Shown here one piece after another: positions 36,502 to 45,036 of a stretch of DNA of 64,000 nt. Location: assembly GCA_041675905.1 (NCBI GenBank), contig JBAYSX010000004.1, forward strand, positions 1 through 64,000, written 5' to 3'. Under the pieces are notes generated by a model, which saw nothing but the letters and a program-made list of their open reading frames with translations, was not told the DNA's origin and did no database searches. The position numbers and the translations under genes are program-made. The stretch's first letter is position 1. Each line of letters opens with the position of its first letter. The DNA is from Sandaracinobacteroides sp041675905 (GTDB lineage: Bacteria > Pseudomonadota > Alphaproteobacteria > Sphingomonadales > Sphingomonadaceae).

Positions 36502-36525
36502 GCGACGCTAAAATATTAGCGTCGC
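36502..36525 (+). other. intra-operon hairpin between rpsC and rplP
   Basis: GCGACGCTAA-AATA-TTAGCGTCGC is a perfect 10-bp stem starting at the base after the rpsC stop, followed by CTTATC and no long T-run. It could slow transcription, protect an mRNA 3' end or mark a processing site inside the S10 operon. Confidence 0.6.
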
Positions 36526-36564
36526 CTTATCGGGGGACAATCCCTGTCTGAAGGCGAACGAAAG

Positions 36565-36990
36565 ATGTTACAACCTAAACGGACAAAGTTCCGCAAGGCC
36601 TTCAAAGGCCGTATTCATGGCGACGCCAAGGGTGGCACGCAACTGAACTTCGGTGCTTATGGCCTGAAGGCGATGGCGCCGGAGCGGATTACCGCCCGCC
36701 AGATCGAGAGCGCACGCCGCGCCATTACCCGTCATATCCGCCGCCAAGGCCGGTTGTGGATCCGGATTTTCCCGGACGTTCCGGTCTCGAGCAAGCCAGC
36801 CGAAGTGCGGATGGGATCTGGAAAGGGCGCCCCGGAGTTCTGGGCAGCCCGGGTCAAGCCTGGTCGTATTATGTTCGAACTCGACGGCGTGCCGCATGAC
36901 GTGGCCGTTGGTGCTTTCGAGCGCGCCGCCGCCAAATTGCCGATCCGCGTAAAAATGGTCACCCGCCTGGGTGAAGCGAAGGAGGCCTGA
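36565..36990 (+). CDS. rplP: 50S ribosomal protein L16
   Basis: 141 aa. MLQPKRTKFRKAFKGRIHG, ERITARQIESARRAITRHIRRQGRLWIRIFPD and RMGSGKGAPEFWAARVKPG. Contacts A-site tRNA. Two bases before rpmC. Confidence 0.98.
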   Translation: MLQPKRTKFRKAFKGRIHGDAKGGTQLNFGAYGLKAMAPERITARQIESARRAITRHIRRQGRLWIRIFPDVPVSSKPAEVRMGSGKGAPEFWAARVKPGRIMFELDGVPHDVAVGAFERAAAKLPIRVKMVTRLGEAKEA

Positions 36991-36992
36991 GC

Positions 36993-37199
36993 ATGGCCGG
37001 TGCGAATCTTAAAGAACGCAGCGATGCGGATCTGTCGGCTGACCTGCAAGGTCTGAAGCGGGAGCAGTTGAATCTGCGCTTCCAGTCGGCGACACAGCAG
37101 CTGGAAAAACCGAGCCGGGTGAAGGAGGTGCGCCGCACCATTGCCCGGATCAAGACCGAACAGAACGCCCGGGTCAAGGCCCAGGCGTCGAACGCCTGA
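36993..37199 (+). CDS. rpmC: 50S ribosomal protein L29
   Basis: 68 aa, helical hairpin. LKREQLNLRFQSATQQLEKPSRVKEVRRTIARIKT is the family core. Located between rplP and rpsQ as usual. Confidence 0.96.
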   Translation: MAGANLKERSDADLSADLQGLKREQLNLRFQSATQQLEKPSRVKEVRRTIARIKTEQNARVKAQASNA

Positions 37200-37211
37200 C
37201 AAGGAGGCCCC

Positions 37212-37475
37212 ATGCCTAAGCGCGTATTGCAGGGGACAGTGGTCTCCGACAAGGGCGACAAGACAGTTGTGGTGCTGGTGGAGCGCAAGGTTGCTCACCC
37301 GCTCTACGGCAAGATCATTCGCCGTTCGAAGAAATATCATGCTCATGATGAAGCCAACGCCATCCGCGAAGGCGACATCGTGCGGATCGAGGAATGCCCG
37401 CCGGTTTCGCGGTTGAAGAACTGGCGCGTGCTGGAGAAGGTGGCGTCTGTCGTCACCGTGGAAGAGGTCAACTGA
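37212..37475 (+). CDS. rpsQ: 30S ribosomal protein S17
   Basis: 87 aa, OB fold. MPKRVLQGTVVSDKGDKTVVVLVERKVAHPLYGK and EGDIVRIEECPPVSRLKNWRV. AAGGAGG precedes the ATG. One base before rplN. Confidence 0.98.
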   Translation: MPKRVLQGTVVSDKGDKTVVVLVERKVAHPLYGKIIRRSKKYHAHDEANAIREGDIVRIEECPPVSRLKNWRVLEKVASVVTVEEVN

Positions 37476-37476
37476 C

Positions 37477-37845
37477 ATGATCCAGATGCAAACCAATCTG
37501 GATGTTGCCGATAACAGTGGCGCGAAGCGCGTCATGTGCATCAAGGTGCTCGGCGGCTCCAAGCGGCGTTTCGCCGGTGTTGGCGACATCATCGTTGTGT
37601 CGGTGAAGGAAGCCCAGCCGCGCGGTCGCGTGAAGAAGGGCGATGTGCATCGCGCCGTCGTCGTTCGCACTGCCAAGGATATTCGTCGTCCGGATGGCTC
37701 GGTTATTCGCTTCGACGGCAACGCCGCGGTTCTCATTAACAAGAATGAGGAGCCGATCGGCACCCGTATCTTCGGTCCGGTCGTGCGTGAATTGCGTGCG
37801 TCTGGCCATATGAAGATCATCTCGCTGGCGCCGGAGGTATTGTAA
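37477..37845 (+). CDS. rplN: 50S ribosomal protein L14
   Basis: 122 aa. MIQMQTNLDVADNSGAKRVMCIKVLGG and FDGNAAVLINKNEEPIGTRIFGPV are standard. First gene of the classical spc set, here continuous with S10 without a visible promoter in between. Confidence 0.99.
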   Translation: MIQMQTNLDVADNSGAKRVMCIKVLGGSKRRFAGVGDIIVVSVKEAQPRGRVKKGDVHRAVVVRTAKDIRRPDGSVIRFDGNAAVLINKNEEPIGTRIFGPVVRELRASGHMKIISLAPEVL

Positions 37846-37846
37846 C

Positions 37847-38167
37847 ATGTCCGCTGCGAAAATTCGCAAGGGCGACCGCGTCGTGATCCTGGCCGGCAAG
37901 GACAAGGGTCGGGAAGGCGAGGTCGTGAAATCCATGCCGAAGGACGGCAAGGTCGTGGTGTCGGGCGTCAATATGATGACCCGGCATGTCAAGCCGACCC
38001 AGGCTGATCCGGAGGGCGGGATCCGGCGCTCGGAAGCGCCGATCCATGTGTCGAACGTGGCCATCAAGGATCCGACAACCGGAAAGCCGGCGCGTGTCGG
38101 CTTCGAAGTGCGGGATGGCAAGAAAGTGCGGGTCCTGAAAGGCTCGGGCGAGGTGCTGAATGGCTGA
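37847..38167 (+). CDS. rplX: 50S ribosomal protein L24
   Basis: 106 aa, KOW-domain assembly initiator. KIRKGDRVVILAGKDKGREGEVVKSMPK and MMTRHVKPTQADPEGGIRRSEAPIHVSNV. Overlaps rplE by 8 bp. Confidence 0.98.
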   Translation: MSAAKIRKGDRVVILAGKDKGREGEVVKSMPKDGKVVVSGVNMMTRHVKPTQADPEGGIRRSEAPIHVSNVAIKDPTTGKPARVGFEVRDGKKVRVLKGSGEVLNG

Positions 38168-38744
38168 ACAACGTGCGAAGACCCGCCTGCAAAAGCTCTA
38201 TGAGGAGCAGATCCGGGCGGCGCTGACCGAGGAGTTCGGTTACAAAAACCACATGCAGGTGCCGAAGATAGACAAGATCGTCATCAACATGGGCGTTGGC
38301 GAAGCGACGCAGGACAAGAAAAAGGTCGAGATAGCGGCGGCTGAGATGATGGCGATTGCCGGTCAGAAGCCGGTGATTTCCCGCGCCAAGAAATCGGTCG
38401 CGTCGTTCAAACTGCGCGAAGGCATGCCGATCGGTTGCAAGGTCACCCTGCGGCGCGATCGTATGTATGAGTTTCTTGACCGCCTCATCACAATCGCTCT
38501 GCCGCGCGTGAAGGACTTCCGGGGCGTCAATCCCAAATCTTTCGATGGCAATGGCAATTACGCCTTTGGTCTGAAAGAGCAGATTGTCTTCCCGGAGATC
38601 TCATACGACAAGATCGACAAGGTCCGGGGTATGGACATCATCATTACCACGACTGCCCGCACGGACGACGAAGCGCGTTCCTTGCTGCGTAATTTCGGGG
38701 TACCCTTTGTTGGCGACGCGGAAGCGCGCCAGCAGGCCGCTTGA
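38160..38744 (+). CDS. rplE: 50S ribosomal protein L5
   Basis: 194 aa, binds 5S rRNA. VPKIDKIVINMGVGEATQDKK, GQKPVISRAKKSVASFKLREGMPIGCKVTLR and GLKEQIVFPEISYDKIDKVRGMDI. Its start lies inside rplX, suggesting coupling. Confidence 0.98.
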   Translation: MAEQRAKTRLQKLYEEQIRAALTEEFGYKNHMQVPKIDKIVINMGVGEATQDKKKVEIAAAEMMAIAGQKPVISRAKKSVASFKLREGMPIGCKVTLRRDRMYEFLDRLITIALPRVKDFRGVNPKSFDGNGNYAFGLKEQIVFPEISYDKIDKVRGMDIIITTTARTDDEARSLLRNFGVPFVGDAEARQQAA

Positions 38745-38763
38745 GGAGGAAAGAACTTAAGTC

Positions 38764-39069
38764 ATGGCGAAACTGAGTTCTATTAACAAGAACGAGCGCC
38801 GGAAGGCGCTGGTGAAGCAATATGCGGGCAAATATGCGAAGCTGAAGGCGATCGCAAACGATGAAAGCCGCGACGACGGCGAGCGTCTGCTGGCCCGTCT
38901 GAAAATGGCGGAATTGCCGCGTAATGCAAACCCGACGCGGGTGCGGAATCGTTGCGAACTGACCGGGCGCAGCCGGGCCTACTATCGCAAGTTCAAGCTG
39001 TCGCGGGTGATGCTGCGTGAATTGGGCAACAAGGGCCTGATTCCTGGCGTCACCAAGTCGAGCTGGTAA
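38764..39069 (+). CDS. rpsN: 30S ribosomal protein S14 (zinc-free type)
   Basis: 101 aa long form without the CxxC pairs of the short zinc form. MAKLSSINKNERRKALVKQY and RNRCELTGRSRAYYRKFKLSRVMLRELG. AGGAGGAAAG lies upstream of the ATG. Confidence 0.98.
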   Translation: MAKLSSINKNERRKALVKQYAGKYAKLKAIANDESRDDGERLLARLKMAELPRNANPTRVRNRCELTGRSRAYYRKFKLSRVMLRELGNKGLIPGVTKSSW

Positions 39070-39084
39070 GGGCAGACTGTACCG

Positions 39085-39483
39085 ATGAACATTTCCGATC
39101 CTTTGGGTGATCTGCTCACCCGTATCCGCAATGGCCAGTCGGCCAAGAAGGACAGCGTTCTGACGCCGGCATCGAGGCTCCGCGCAAGCGTTCTGGATGT
39201 GCTGCAACGCGAAGGCTATATTCGCGGTTATACGCAGGAAGACACCGGCGGACCGACGCCGAGCATCCGCGTCGAGCTGAAATATTTCGAAGGCGAGGCT
39301 GCGATCCAGCACCTGTCCCGGGTGTCGAAGCCCGGCCGCCGCGTGTATGCCGGTTCGCAATCGCTGCCACGGGTCCGTAACGGCCTTGGCATCACCATTG
39401 TTTCGACGCCCAAGGGTGTTTTGTCTGACGCGGAAGCGCGTCAGCAAAATGTCGGTGGCGAAGTTCTCTGCCAGGTATTCTGA
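39085..39483 (+). CDS. rpsH: 30S ribosomal protein S8
   Basis: 132 aa. NISDPLGDLLTRIRNGQSAKKDSV and GLGITIVSTPKGVLSDAEARQQNVGGEVLCQVF. S8 is the usual spc-operon repressor in enterobacteria; no leader target is evident here. Confidence 0.98.
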   Translation: MNISDPLGDLLTRIRNGQSAKKDSVLTPASRLRASVLDVLQREGYIRGYTQEDTGGPTPSIRVELKYFEGEAAIQHLSRVSKPGRRVYAGSQSLPRVRNGLGITIVSTPKGVLSDAEARQQNVGGEVLCQVF

Positions 39484-39485
39484 TC

Positions 39486-40019
39486 ATGTCTCGCATCGGC
39501 AAGAAACCCGTGGCCATCCCGGCTGGCGTCAGCGCTGCCCTGGATAACGGTCAGCTTTCGGTGAAAGGTCCGAAGGGCTCGCTCGCAATGTCGCTTGTGG
39601 ATGACATCAGCTATGCGATCGATGGACAGGAAATCCGCGTGAAGCCGGCCAACGACACAAGGCAGGCGCGAGCCTTTTGGGGCATGCAACGGACGTTGGT
39701 TTCCAACCTCGTCGTCGGCGTGTCCGAAGGCTTTACGAAGGTGCTCGAAATTTCGGGTGTCGGTTTTCGCGCGTCGGTCGCCGGCAAGACACTGAAGCTG
39801 CAACTGGGCTTCAGCCACGATGTCGAGTATCCGATTCCGGAAGGTATCGCGATCAAGGCGCTCGATCAGACGACGCTGGAGATCTCCGGTACGGACAGGC
39901 AGCAGGTGGGACAGGTCGCCGCTGAAATCCGTCGCTGGCGCAAGCCGGAGCCGTACAAGGGCAAGGGCATCAAGTATCGCGGTGAGTTCATCTTCCGCAA
40001 GGAAGGGAAGAAGAAATAA
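39486..40019 (+). CDS. rplF: 50S ribosomal protein L6
   Basis: 177 aa, duplicated fold. MSRIGKKPVAIPAGVSA and the C-terminal ALDQTTLEISGTDRQQVGQVAAEIRRWRKPEPYKGKGIKY. The stop overlaps the rplR start by one base (TAATG). Confidence 0.98.
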   Translation: MSRIGKKPVAIPAGVSAALDNGQLSVKGPKGSLAMSLVDDISYAIDGQEIRVKPANDTRQARAFWGMQRTLVSNLVVGVSEGFTKVLEISGVGFRASVAGKTLKLQLGFSHDVEYPIPEGIAIKALDQTTLEISGTDRQQVGQVAAEIRRWRKPEPYKGKGIKYRGEFIFRKEGKKK

Positions 40020-40372
40020 TGGGCAAGCAACTTTCGCTGTTCCAACGCCGGCGGCGCCGCGTGCGCACACAATTGCTGGCGCGCGCCGGTGGCCGGCCAC
40101 GTTTGTCGGTGCACCGGTCACAGCAGCATATTTATGCGCAGGTGATCGACGATTCCGCCGGGCGTACACTGGTGGCGGCATCAAGCCTCGACAAGGAGTT
40201 TTCGGGCACCGGCTGCAATGTGTCCGCTGCGAGCGAGGTAGGCAAGCGCCTGGCTGAGCGGGCGAAGGCGGCCGGCATCAGCAAGGTGGTATTCGACCGT
40301 GGGGGCTTCCTGTTTCACGGACGGGTGAAGGCGCTGGCGGACGCGGCGCGCGAAGCCGGATTGGAGTTCTGA
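40019..40372 (+). CDS. rplR: 50S ribosomal protein L18
   Basis: 117 aa, 5S rRNA binder. RRRRVRTQLLARAGGRPRLSVHRSQQHIYAQVIDD and FDRGGFLFHGRVKALADAAREAGLEF. One base before rpsE. Confidence 0.98.
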   Translation: MGKQLSLFQRRRRRVRTQLLARAGGRPRLSVHRSQQHIYAQVIDDSAGRTLVAASSLDKEFSGTGCNVSAASEVGKRLAERAKAAGISKVVFDRGGFLFHGRVKALADAAREAGLEF

Positions 40373-40373
40373 C

Positions 40374-41087
40374 ATGGCCGACGAGCAAGTAAACCAGAAC
40401 GCGGAAGCGGTAACAGCGGCGGCTGTTCCAGGTGGAAACGAGCGACCAGGCCGCGGAGATCGCGGTCGGGGTGGCGGTCGCGGTCGTGGCGGTGGTGACC
40501 GGGAGCGCGGTGATCGCCGCCGGCGCGATCAACCGGCGGCGGATGAAGGCCCCGAACTGATCGAGAAGCTGGTGCACATCAATCGCGTTTCGAAAACCGT
40601 GAAGGGCGGCAAGCGTTTCGGGTTTGCGGCCCTGGTGATCGTTGGCGACGGCAAGGGTCGCGTCGGTTTTGGTCATGGCAAGGCGCGGGAAGTGCCGGAA
40701 GCGATTTCCAAGGCCACCGCAGCGGCGCGCAAGGCGATGATCCGCGTGCCATTGCGGGAAGGCCGGACGCTGCACCATGACGGTTTCGGTCATTTCGGAG
40801 CAGGCAAGGTTTATGTGCGTTCCGCCACGGCGGGTACGGGCATCATTGCCGGTGGTCCGATCCGCGCTGTATTTGAATCGCTTGGCGTTGCCGATGTGGT
40901 GTCGAAGTCAGTCGGATCGAACAATCCCTATAACATGATCCGTGCGACGCTTGAGGCGCTCACCGACCAAAGTAGCCCGCGTTCCGTCGCACAGCGGCGC
41001 GGTCGCAAGGTTGCTGATCTGCTTGCGCGGCGCGGAGACATTACGCCCGCGCAGGCGGCGGCGGATGCCGACGCAGTGGTTGCCTGA
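40374..41087 (+). CDS. rpsE: 30S ribosomal protein S5 with RG-rich N-terminal extension
   Basis: 237 aa; the E. coli protein has 167. The conserved part starts near residue 60 (ELIEKLVHINRVSKTVKGGKRF) and includes the dsRBD-like VGDGKGRVGFGHGKAREVPEAI and GTGIIAGGPIRAVFE. The first 58 residues are low complexity, with Arg/Gly repeats (GRGDRGRGGGRGRGGGDR). This tail is probably disordered and RNA-binding. A short C-terminal extension (GDITPAQAAADADAVVA) also occurs. Confidence 0.97.
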   Translation: MADEQVNQNAEAVTAAAVPGGNERPGRGDRGRGGGRGRGGGDRERGDRRRRDQPAADEGPELIEKLVHINRVSKTVKGGKRFGFAALVIVGDGKGRVGFGHGKAREVPEAISKATAAARKAMIRVPLREGRTLHHDGFGHFGAGKVYVRSATAGTGIIAGGPIRAVFESLGVADVVSKSVGSNNPYNMIRATLEALTDQSSPRSVAQRRGRKVADLLARRGDITPAQAAADADAVVA

Positions 41088-41098
41088 GGAGAATGGTG

Positions 41099-41281
41099 AT
41101 GGCATCGGGAACTGTGAAAGTAACCCAGATCGGGTCGCCCATCCGGCGGACCAAGGACCAGCGTGCGACGTTGATCGGCCTTGGCTTGAACAAGATGAAT
41201 CGCACGCGTGAACTTGAAGATACCCCTGCGGTACGCGGCATGATCGCGCGTGTACAGCATCTGGTGAAGGTCGAAGACTAA
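41099..41281 (+). CDS. rpmD: 50S ribosomal protein L30
   Basis: 60 aa. VKVTQIGSPIRRTKDQRATLIGLGLNKMNRTRELEDT is the family core. ATG 41099 is preferred over 41093 because AGGAG is spaced correctly only for the second. Confidence 0.96.
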   Translation: MASGTVKVTQIGSPIRRTKDQRATLIGLGLNKMNRTRELEDTPAVRGMIARVQHLVKVED

Positions 41282-41330
41282 GCGTCTACCTGACGTTAAT
41301 AATAGCGCGAAACTAGCGAAAGCGAGTGCC

Positions 41331-41831
41331 ATGAAACTGAATGAACTTCGTGATAATCCCGGCGCCCGGCAAGACCGGGTGCGTGTAGGACGGGGTATAG
41401 GCTCCGGGCTTGGCAAGACAGCCGGGCGTGGCCAAAAGGGGCAGACCAGCCGTTCCGGCGTGGCAATCAAGGGCTTTGAGGGCGGTCAGATGCCCCTACA
41501 CATGCGGTTGCCGAAGCGCGGCTTCAACAAGCCTAACCGCTTGCAGTTTGCGGAAGTCAATGTCGGGGCGCTGCAGCGTGCGATTGACGCCGGAAAGCTG
41601 ACGCCAGGCGCCGCGGTTGACGAAGCGGCGCTTGTAGCCGCAGGGCTGGTTAATCAGCTCCGGGACGGCGTCCGCTTGCTTGGCAAGGGCGAACTGAAAA
41701 CGAGCCTGACTCTTACGGTTTCCGGTTTTACCTCTGGCGCAAGGAGCGCTGTCGAGGCGGCGGGGGGCTCGGTCGCCCTGAGCGAAAAGGCCGCCAAACG
41801 GGCGGCGTCGCGCGAGACGGCGGAAGACTGA
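41331..41831 (+). CDS. rplO: 50S ribosomal protein L15
   Basis: 166 aa. MKLNELRDNPGARQDRVRVGRGIGSGLGKTAGRGQKGQ and GFEGGQMPLHMRLPKRGF. Slightly longer C-terminus than usual (SEKAAKRAASRETAED). 104 bp upstream of secY. Confidence 0.98.
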   Translation: MKLNELRDNPGARQDRVRVGRGIGSGLGKTAGRGQKGQTSRSGVAIKGFEGGQMPLHMRLPKRGFNKPNRLQFAEVNVGALQRAIDAGKLTPGAAVDEAALVAAGLVNQLRDGVRLLGKGELKTSLTLTVSGFTSGARSAVEAAGGSVALSEKAAKRAASRETAED

Positions 41832-41935
41832 TTGCGGCAAAGCGCCATCCGGGGTTTCTTTCGGGTGGCGCTCGCTATACATCAGCACTTCGCTCCCGGC
41901 GCCTTGCGTACGGGACAGGAGCACAGGAATAGATT

Positions 41936-43291
41936 ATGGCGTCTGCTGCCGATTCGCTTGCCCGGAATTTGAGTTTTGCCAATTTCTCCAAAGCGACGGA
42001 GCTCAAGAAGCGGTTATGGTTTACGGTCGGAGCACTGATTGTGTTCCGACTGTGCTCGTTTGTGCCACTGCCGGGGATCGATCCGCAATCATTGTCGCAA
42101 CTGTTCGACCGAACGGCGGGCGGCATGCTCGATTTCGTCAACATGTTCTCGGGCGGTGCGCTGGAGCGGATGTCGATCATCGCGCTCGGCATCATGCCCT
42201 ATATTACCGCGTCGATCGTCGTGCAGTTGATGGGCTCGATCTATGAGCCGTGGAAGGCATTGAAGAAAGAGGGCGAAAGCGGGCGCAAAAAGCTGAACCA
42301 ATACACCAGATTCGGGACGGTGGTGCTCACCATTTTCCAGGGTTACGGCATCGCGGTTGGCCTTGAGGGGTGGGGCTCCGCCGAAGGCATGTCCGCGGTT
42401 ATCGATCCCGGCTGGTTCTTCCGGATTTCCACGATGATCACCCTGTTGGGTGGCACTATGTTCCTGATGTGGCTGGGTGAGCAGATCACCAGCCGGGGCA
42501 TAGGTAATGGCATATCGCTGATCATCATGGCCGGTATTGTCGCGCAGATTCCAATCGGGATCGGGGGACTGTTTGAACAGTTGCGAACCGGCGCAATCTC
42601 CGGTGGTTTCGTGTTCATCATTCTGGTGCTGGTGTTGGTGGTGACAGCGTTCATCTGCCTGATGGAGCGCGCGCAACGGCGTGTGCCGATTCAGTACCCG
42701 AAACGCCAGGTCGGGAACCGGATGTTTCAGGGCGATAGTTCACATCTGCCGCTGAAACTGAACACTGCGAATGTTATCCCGCCGATTTTTGCATCGTCGC
42801 TTCTGTTGCTGCCGCTGACCGTAGCGCAGTTCATGGGAGAGGGCGCCGCAGGCCAATCCGACTGGCTGCTCACGGTAACTACCGCGCTTCAGCATGGTGC
42901 GCCTCTCTATATGCTGCTGTATGCGGCAGGCATCATTTTCTTCTGCTTTTTTTATACGGCGGTTGTGTTCAACCCGGAAGACACGGCGGAAAATCTGAAG
43001 AAGCAGGGCGGTTTTATTCCAGGCATCCGACCGGGGACGAAAACGGCAACATATCTGGATTATGTCCTGACACGGATCACGGTGGTTGGTGCTGCCTACC
43101 TGACGCTGGTCTGTCTGTTACCGGAGTTTCTGATCGCGCGGATGGCGGTGCCATTTTATCTTGGCGGTACGTCCTTGTTGATTGTGGTGAATGTAACCAT
43201 GGACACAGTGTCGCAAATTCAGGGTCATTTGCTGGCTCATCAGTATGAAGGGCTCCTGAAAAAATCGAAGCTGCGCGGAGGGCGACGTTGA
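41936..43291 (+). CDS. secY: preprotein translocase channel subunit SecY
   Basis: 451 aa, ten membrane helices. VFRLCSFVPLPGIDP (plug region), GIMPYITASIVVQL, KLNQYTRFGT, and the C-terminal DTVSQIQGHLLAHQYEGLLKKSKLRG. AGGAATAG upstream of the ATG. Partner of the SecA encoded in the same window. adk begins two bases after the stop. Confidence 0.99.
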   Translation: MASAADSLARNLSFANFSKATELKKRLWFTVGALIVFRLCSFVPLPGIDPQSLSQLFDRTAGGMLDFVNMFSGGALERMSIIALGIMPYITASIVVQLMGSIYEPWKALKKEGESGRKKLNQYTRFGTVVLTIFQGYGIAVGLEGWGSAEGMSAVIDPGWFFRISTMITLLGGTMFLMWLGEQITSRGIGNGISLIIMAGIVAQIPIGIGGLFEQLRTGAISGGFVFIILVLVLVVTAFICLMERAQRRVPIQYPKRQVGNRMFQGDSSHLPLKLNTANVIPPIFASSLLLLPLTVAQFMGEGAAGQSDWLLTVTTALQHGAPLYMLLYAAGIIFFCFFYTAVVFNPEDTAENLKKQGGFIPGIRPGTKTATYLDYVLTRITVVGAAYLTLVCLLPEFLIARMAVPFYLGGTSLLIVVNVTMDTVSQIQGHLLAHQYEGLLKKSKLRGGRR

Positions 43292-43293
43292 GC

Positions 43294-43962
43294 ATGGCGG
43301 ACAGGGGCATCAACATTATTCTTCTGGGACCTCCGGGCGCTGGCAAGGGTACTCAGGCGGAACGTCTGGTGCGTGAACGTGGGATGGTACAATTGTCTAC
43401 CGGGGACATGCTGCGCGCTGCCGTGAAAGGTGCGACACCGCTTGGTCTGGAGGCAAAGACGGTGATGGACCGGGGCGAGCTGGTTTCAGACGAGATTGTA
43501 TCCGGCCTGATCGGTGAAGCTCTGGGCGCATTGCCGACGACTACCGGCGTGATTTTCGACGGGTATCCGCGGACTGCTGCCCAGGCTGAATCCCTGATGA
43601 CGATCCTGGCACGGCATGGCCGCGAACTCGATCATGTCATTGAACTGGTTGTCGATGAGGAAATGTTGATTGACCGGATTACCGGACGCTTTAGCTGCGC
43701 CAGCTGCGGGGCAGGTTATCATGACCGCTTCAAGCCGTTGCGCGTAGCAGGCACATGCGATGTTTGTGGGGGTCATGACTTCAAGCGACGCCCTGATGAC
43801 AATGCAGAGACCGTTCGGACCCGAATGTTGGAATATCGCGGGAAGACAGCGCCAATCCTTCCTTACTATGAGAAGCTGGGTCTTGTGCGCCCCGTTGACG
43901 GCATGGGTTCGATGGAAGCGGTGTCAGCGGAGATCAGCGACTGGCTGGACAGCAAGAGATAG
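43294..43962 (+). CDS. adk: adenylate kinase with Cys4 zinc LID
   Basis: 222 aa, ATP + AMP to 2 ADP. P-loop GPPGAGKGTQ at 12-21, DGYPRTAAQAE, and a LID with CASCGAGYHD...GTCDVCGGHDF, two CxxC pairs that would bind zinc; this is a long-type enzyme. Start at ATG 43294, two bases after the secY stop; a TTG overlapping that stop is the alternative. Confidence 0.98.
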   Translation: MADRGINIILLGPPGAGKGTQAERLVRERGMVQLSTGDMLRAAVKGATPLGLEAKTVMDRGELVSDEIVSGLIGEALGALPTTTGVIFDGYPRTAAQAESLMTILARHGRELDHVIELVVDEEMLIDRITGRFSCASCGAGYHDRFKPLRVAGTCDVCGGHDFKRRPDDNAETVRTRMLEYRGKTAPILPYYEKLGLVRPVDGMGSMEAVSAEISDWLDSKR

Positions 43963-43994
43963 TCTTTCCTCCGTGACAGGATGACCAGCCTGGA

Positions 43995-44023
43995 TTGACA
44001 AATTTTTCAGGAGCGGCTAACCA
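43995..44023 (+). promoter_or_regulatory. near-consensus promoter of the alpha operon
   Basis: Perfect -35 TTGACA (43995-44000), 17-nt spacer, TAACCA -10 (44018-44023). It lies in the 202-bp gap between adk and rpsM and gives rpsM-rpsK-rpoA-rplQ an independent promoter with a leader of about 135 nt. Confidence 0.8.
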
Positions 44024-44164
44024 CCGCCGTTCCGATTCCCTTATTATCAAGCTGAAGCATCAGCGCACTGTATTTGGGCGCATCGCTACAGGTTGAAAGG
44101 GAAGATTGGGCTCGCAGAGAGATGGGACGCCGCGCCCGGGCATCCCGTGGAGCAGGAGTAGTTT

Positions 44165-44533
44165 GTGGCACGTATTGCAGGGGTAAATATCCCCACCAAC
44201 AAGCGCGTAGAAATCGCGCTTACCTATATTCATGGCATTGGCCGGACGCGCGCGCGCGCGATCAGGGAGCAGCTGGGCCTGGCGCCAGAGCGCCGGGTTC
44301 AAGACCTTACTGACGCGGAAGTCTTGCAAATTCGCGAGACAATTGACCGCGACTACACCGTCGAAGGCGATTTGCGCCGTGACAATGCGATGAATATCAA
44401 GCGCCTGATGGACCTCGCCTGCTATCGTGGTCTGCGCCATCGCAAGGGCCTGCCCGTCCGCGGACAGCGCACCCATACCAATGCGCGCACCCGCAAGGGC
44501 AAGGCGAAGCCGATCGCAGGGAAGAAAAAATAA
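44165..44533 (+). CDS. rpsM: 30S ribosomal protein S13
   Basis: 122 aa, GTG start with AGGAG seven bases upstream. ARIAGVNIPTNKRVEIALTYIHGIGRTRAR and GLRHRKGLPVRGQRTHTNARTRKG. The stop overlaps the rpsK ATG by one base. rpmJ (L36), often found before rpsM in other phyla, is absent here. Confidence 0.98.
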   Translation: MARIAGVNIPTNKRVEIALTYIHGIGRTRARAIREQLGLAPERRVQDLTDAEVLQIRETIDRDYTVEGDLRRDNAMNIKRLMDLACYRGLRHRKGLPVRGQRTHTNARTRKGKAKPIAGKKK

Positions 44534-44922
44534 TGGCACGGGAACCGGCACGGCTGAAACGCCGCGAGCGAAAGAATATCACGTCTGGCGTCGCGCATGT
44601 GAATGCCAGTTTTAACAATACGATGATTACGATCACCGATGCGCAGGGTAACGCCATTTCCTGGTCGTCGGCCGGGGCTATGGGTTTCAAGGGCAGCCGC
44701 AAGTCGACGCCTTACGCAGCCCAGGTTGCGGCGGAAGATGCAGGTAAGAAAGCGGCCGATCATGGTGTTCGGACGCTGGAAATTGAAGTGAAGGGGCCGG
44801 GGTCCGGCCGTGAATCGGCCCTGCGGGCCCTTCAGGCGGTCGGATTTCAGATCACATCTATTCGGGATGTGACGCCGATTCCGCATAATGGTGTGCGTCC
44901 TCCGAAGCGGCGGCGTGTCTGA
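44533..44922 (+). CDS. rpsK: 30S ribosomal protein S11
   Basis: 129 aa. KNITSGVAHVNASFNNTMITITDAQGN, SSAGAMGFKGSRKSTPYAAQ and IRDVTPIPHNGVRPPKRRRV. 114 bp of leader separate it from rpoA. Confidence 0.98.
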   Translation: MAREPARLKRRERKNITSGVAHVNASFNNTMITITDAQGNAISWSSAGAMGFKGSRKSTPYAAQVAAEDAGKKAADHGVRTLEIEVKGPGSGRESALRALQAVGFQITSIRDVTPIPHNGVRPPKRRRV

Positions 44923-45036
44923 ACGAGGGCGGGCGTCGTCAGGCGCTGGTCACTCTGTTCGCGGCTACTGTGTTCGCGGGACACGGAATGGATGAAGTGC
45001 GCGGCTATGCCGCGCCAGGGCGAAGGTGAACGAAAC

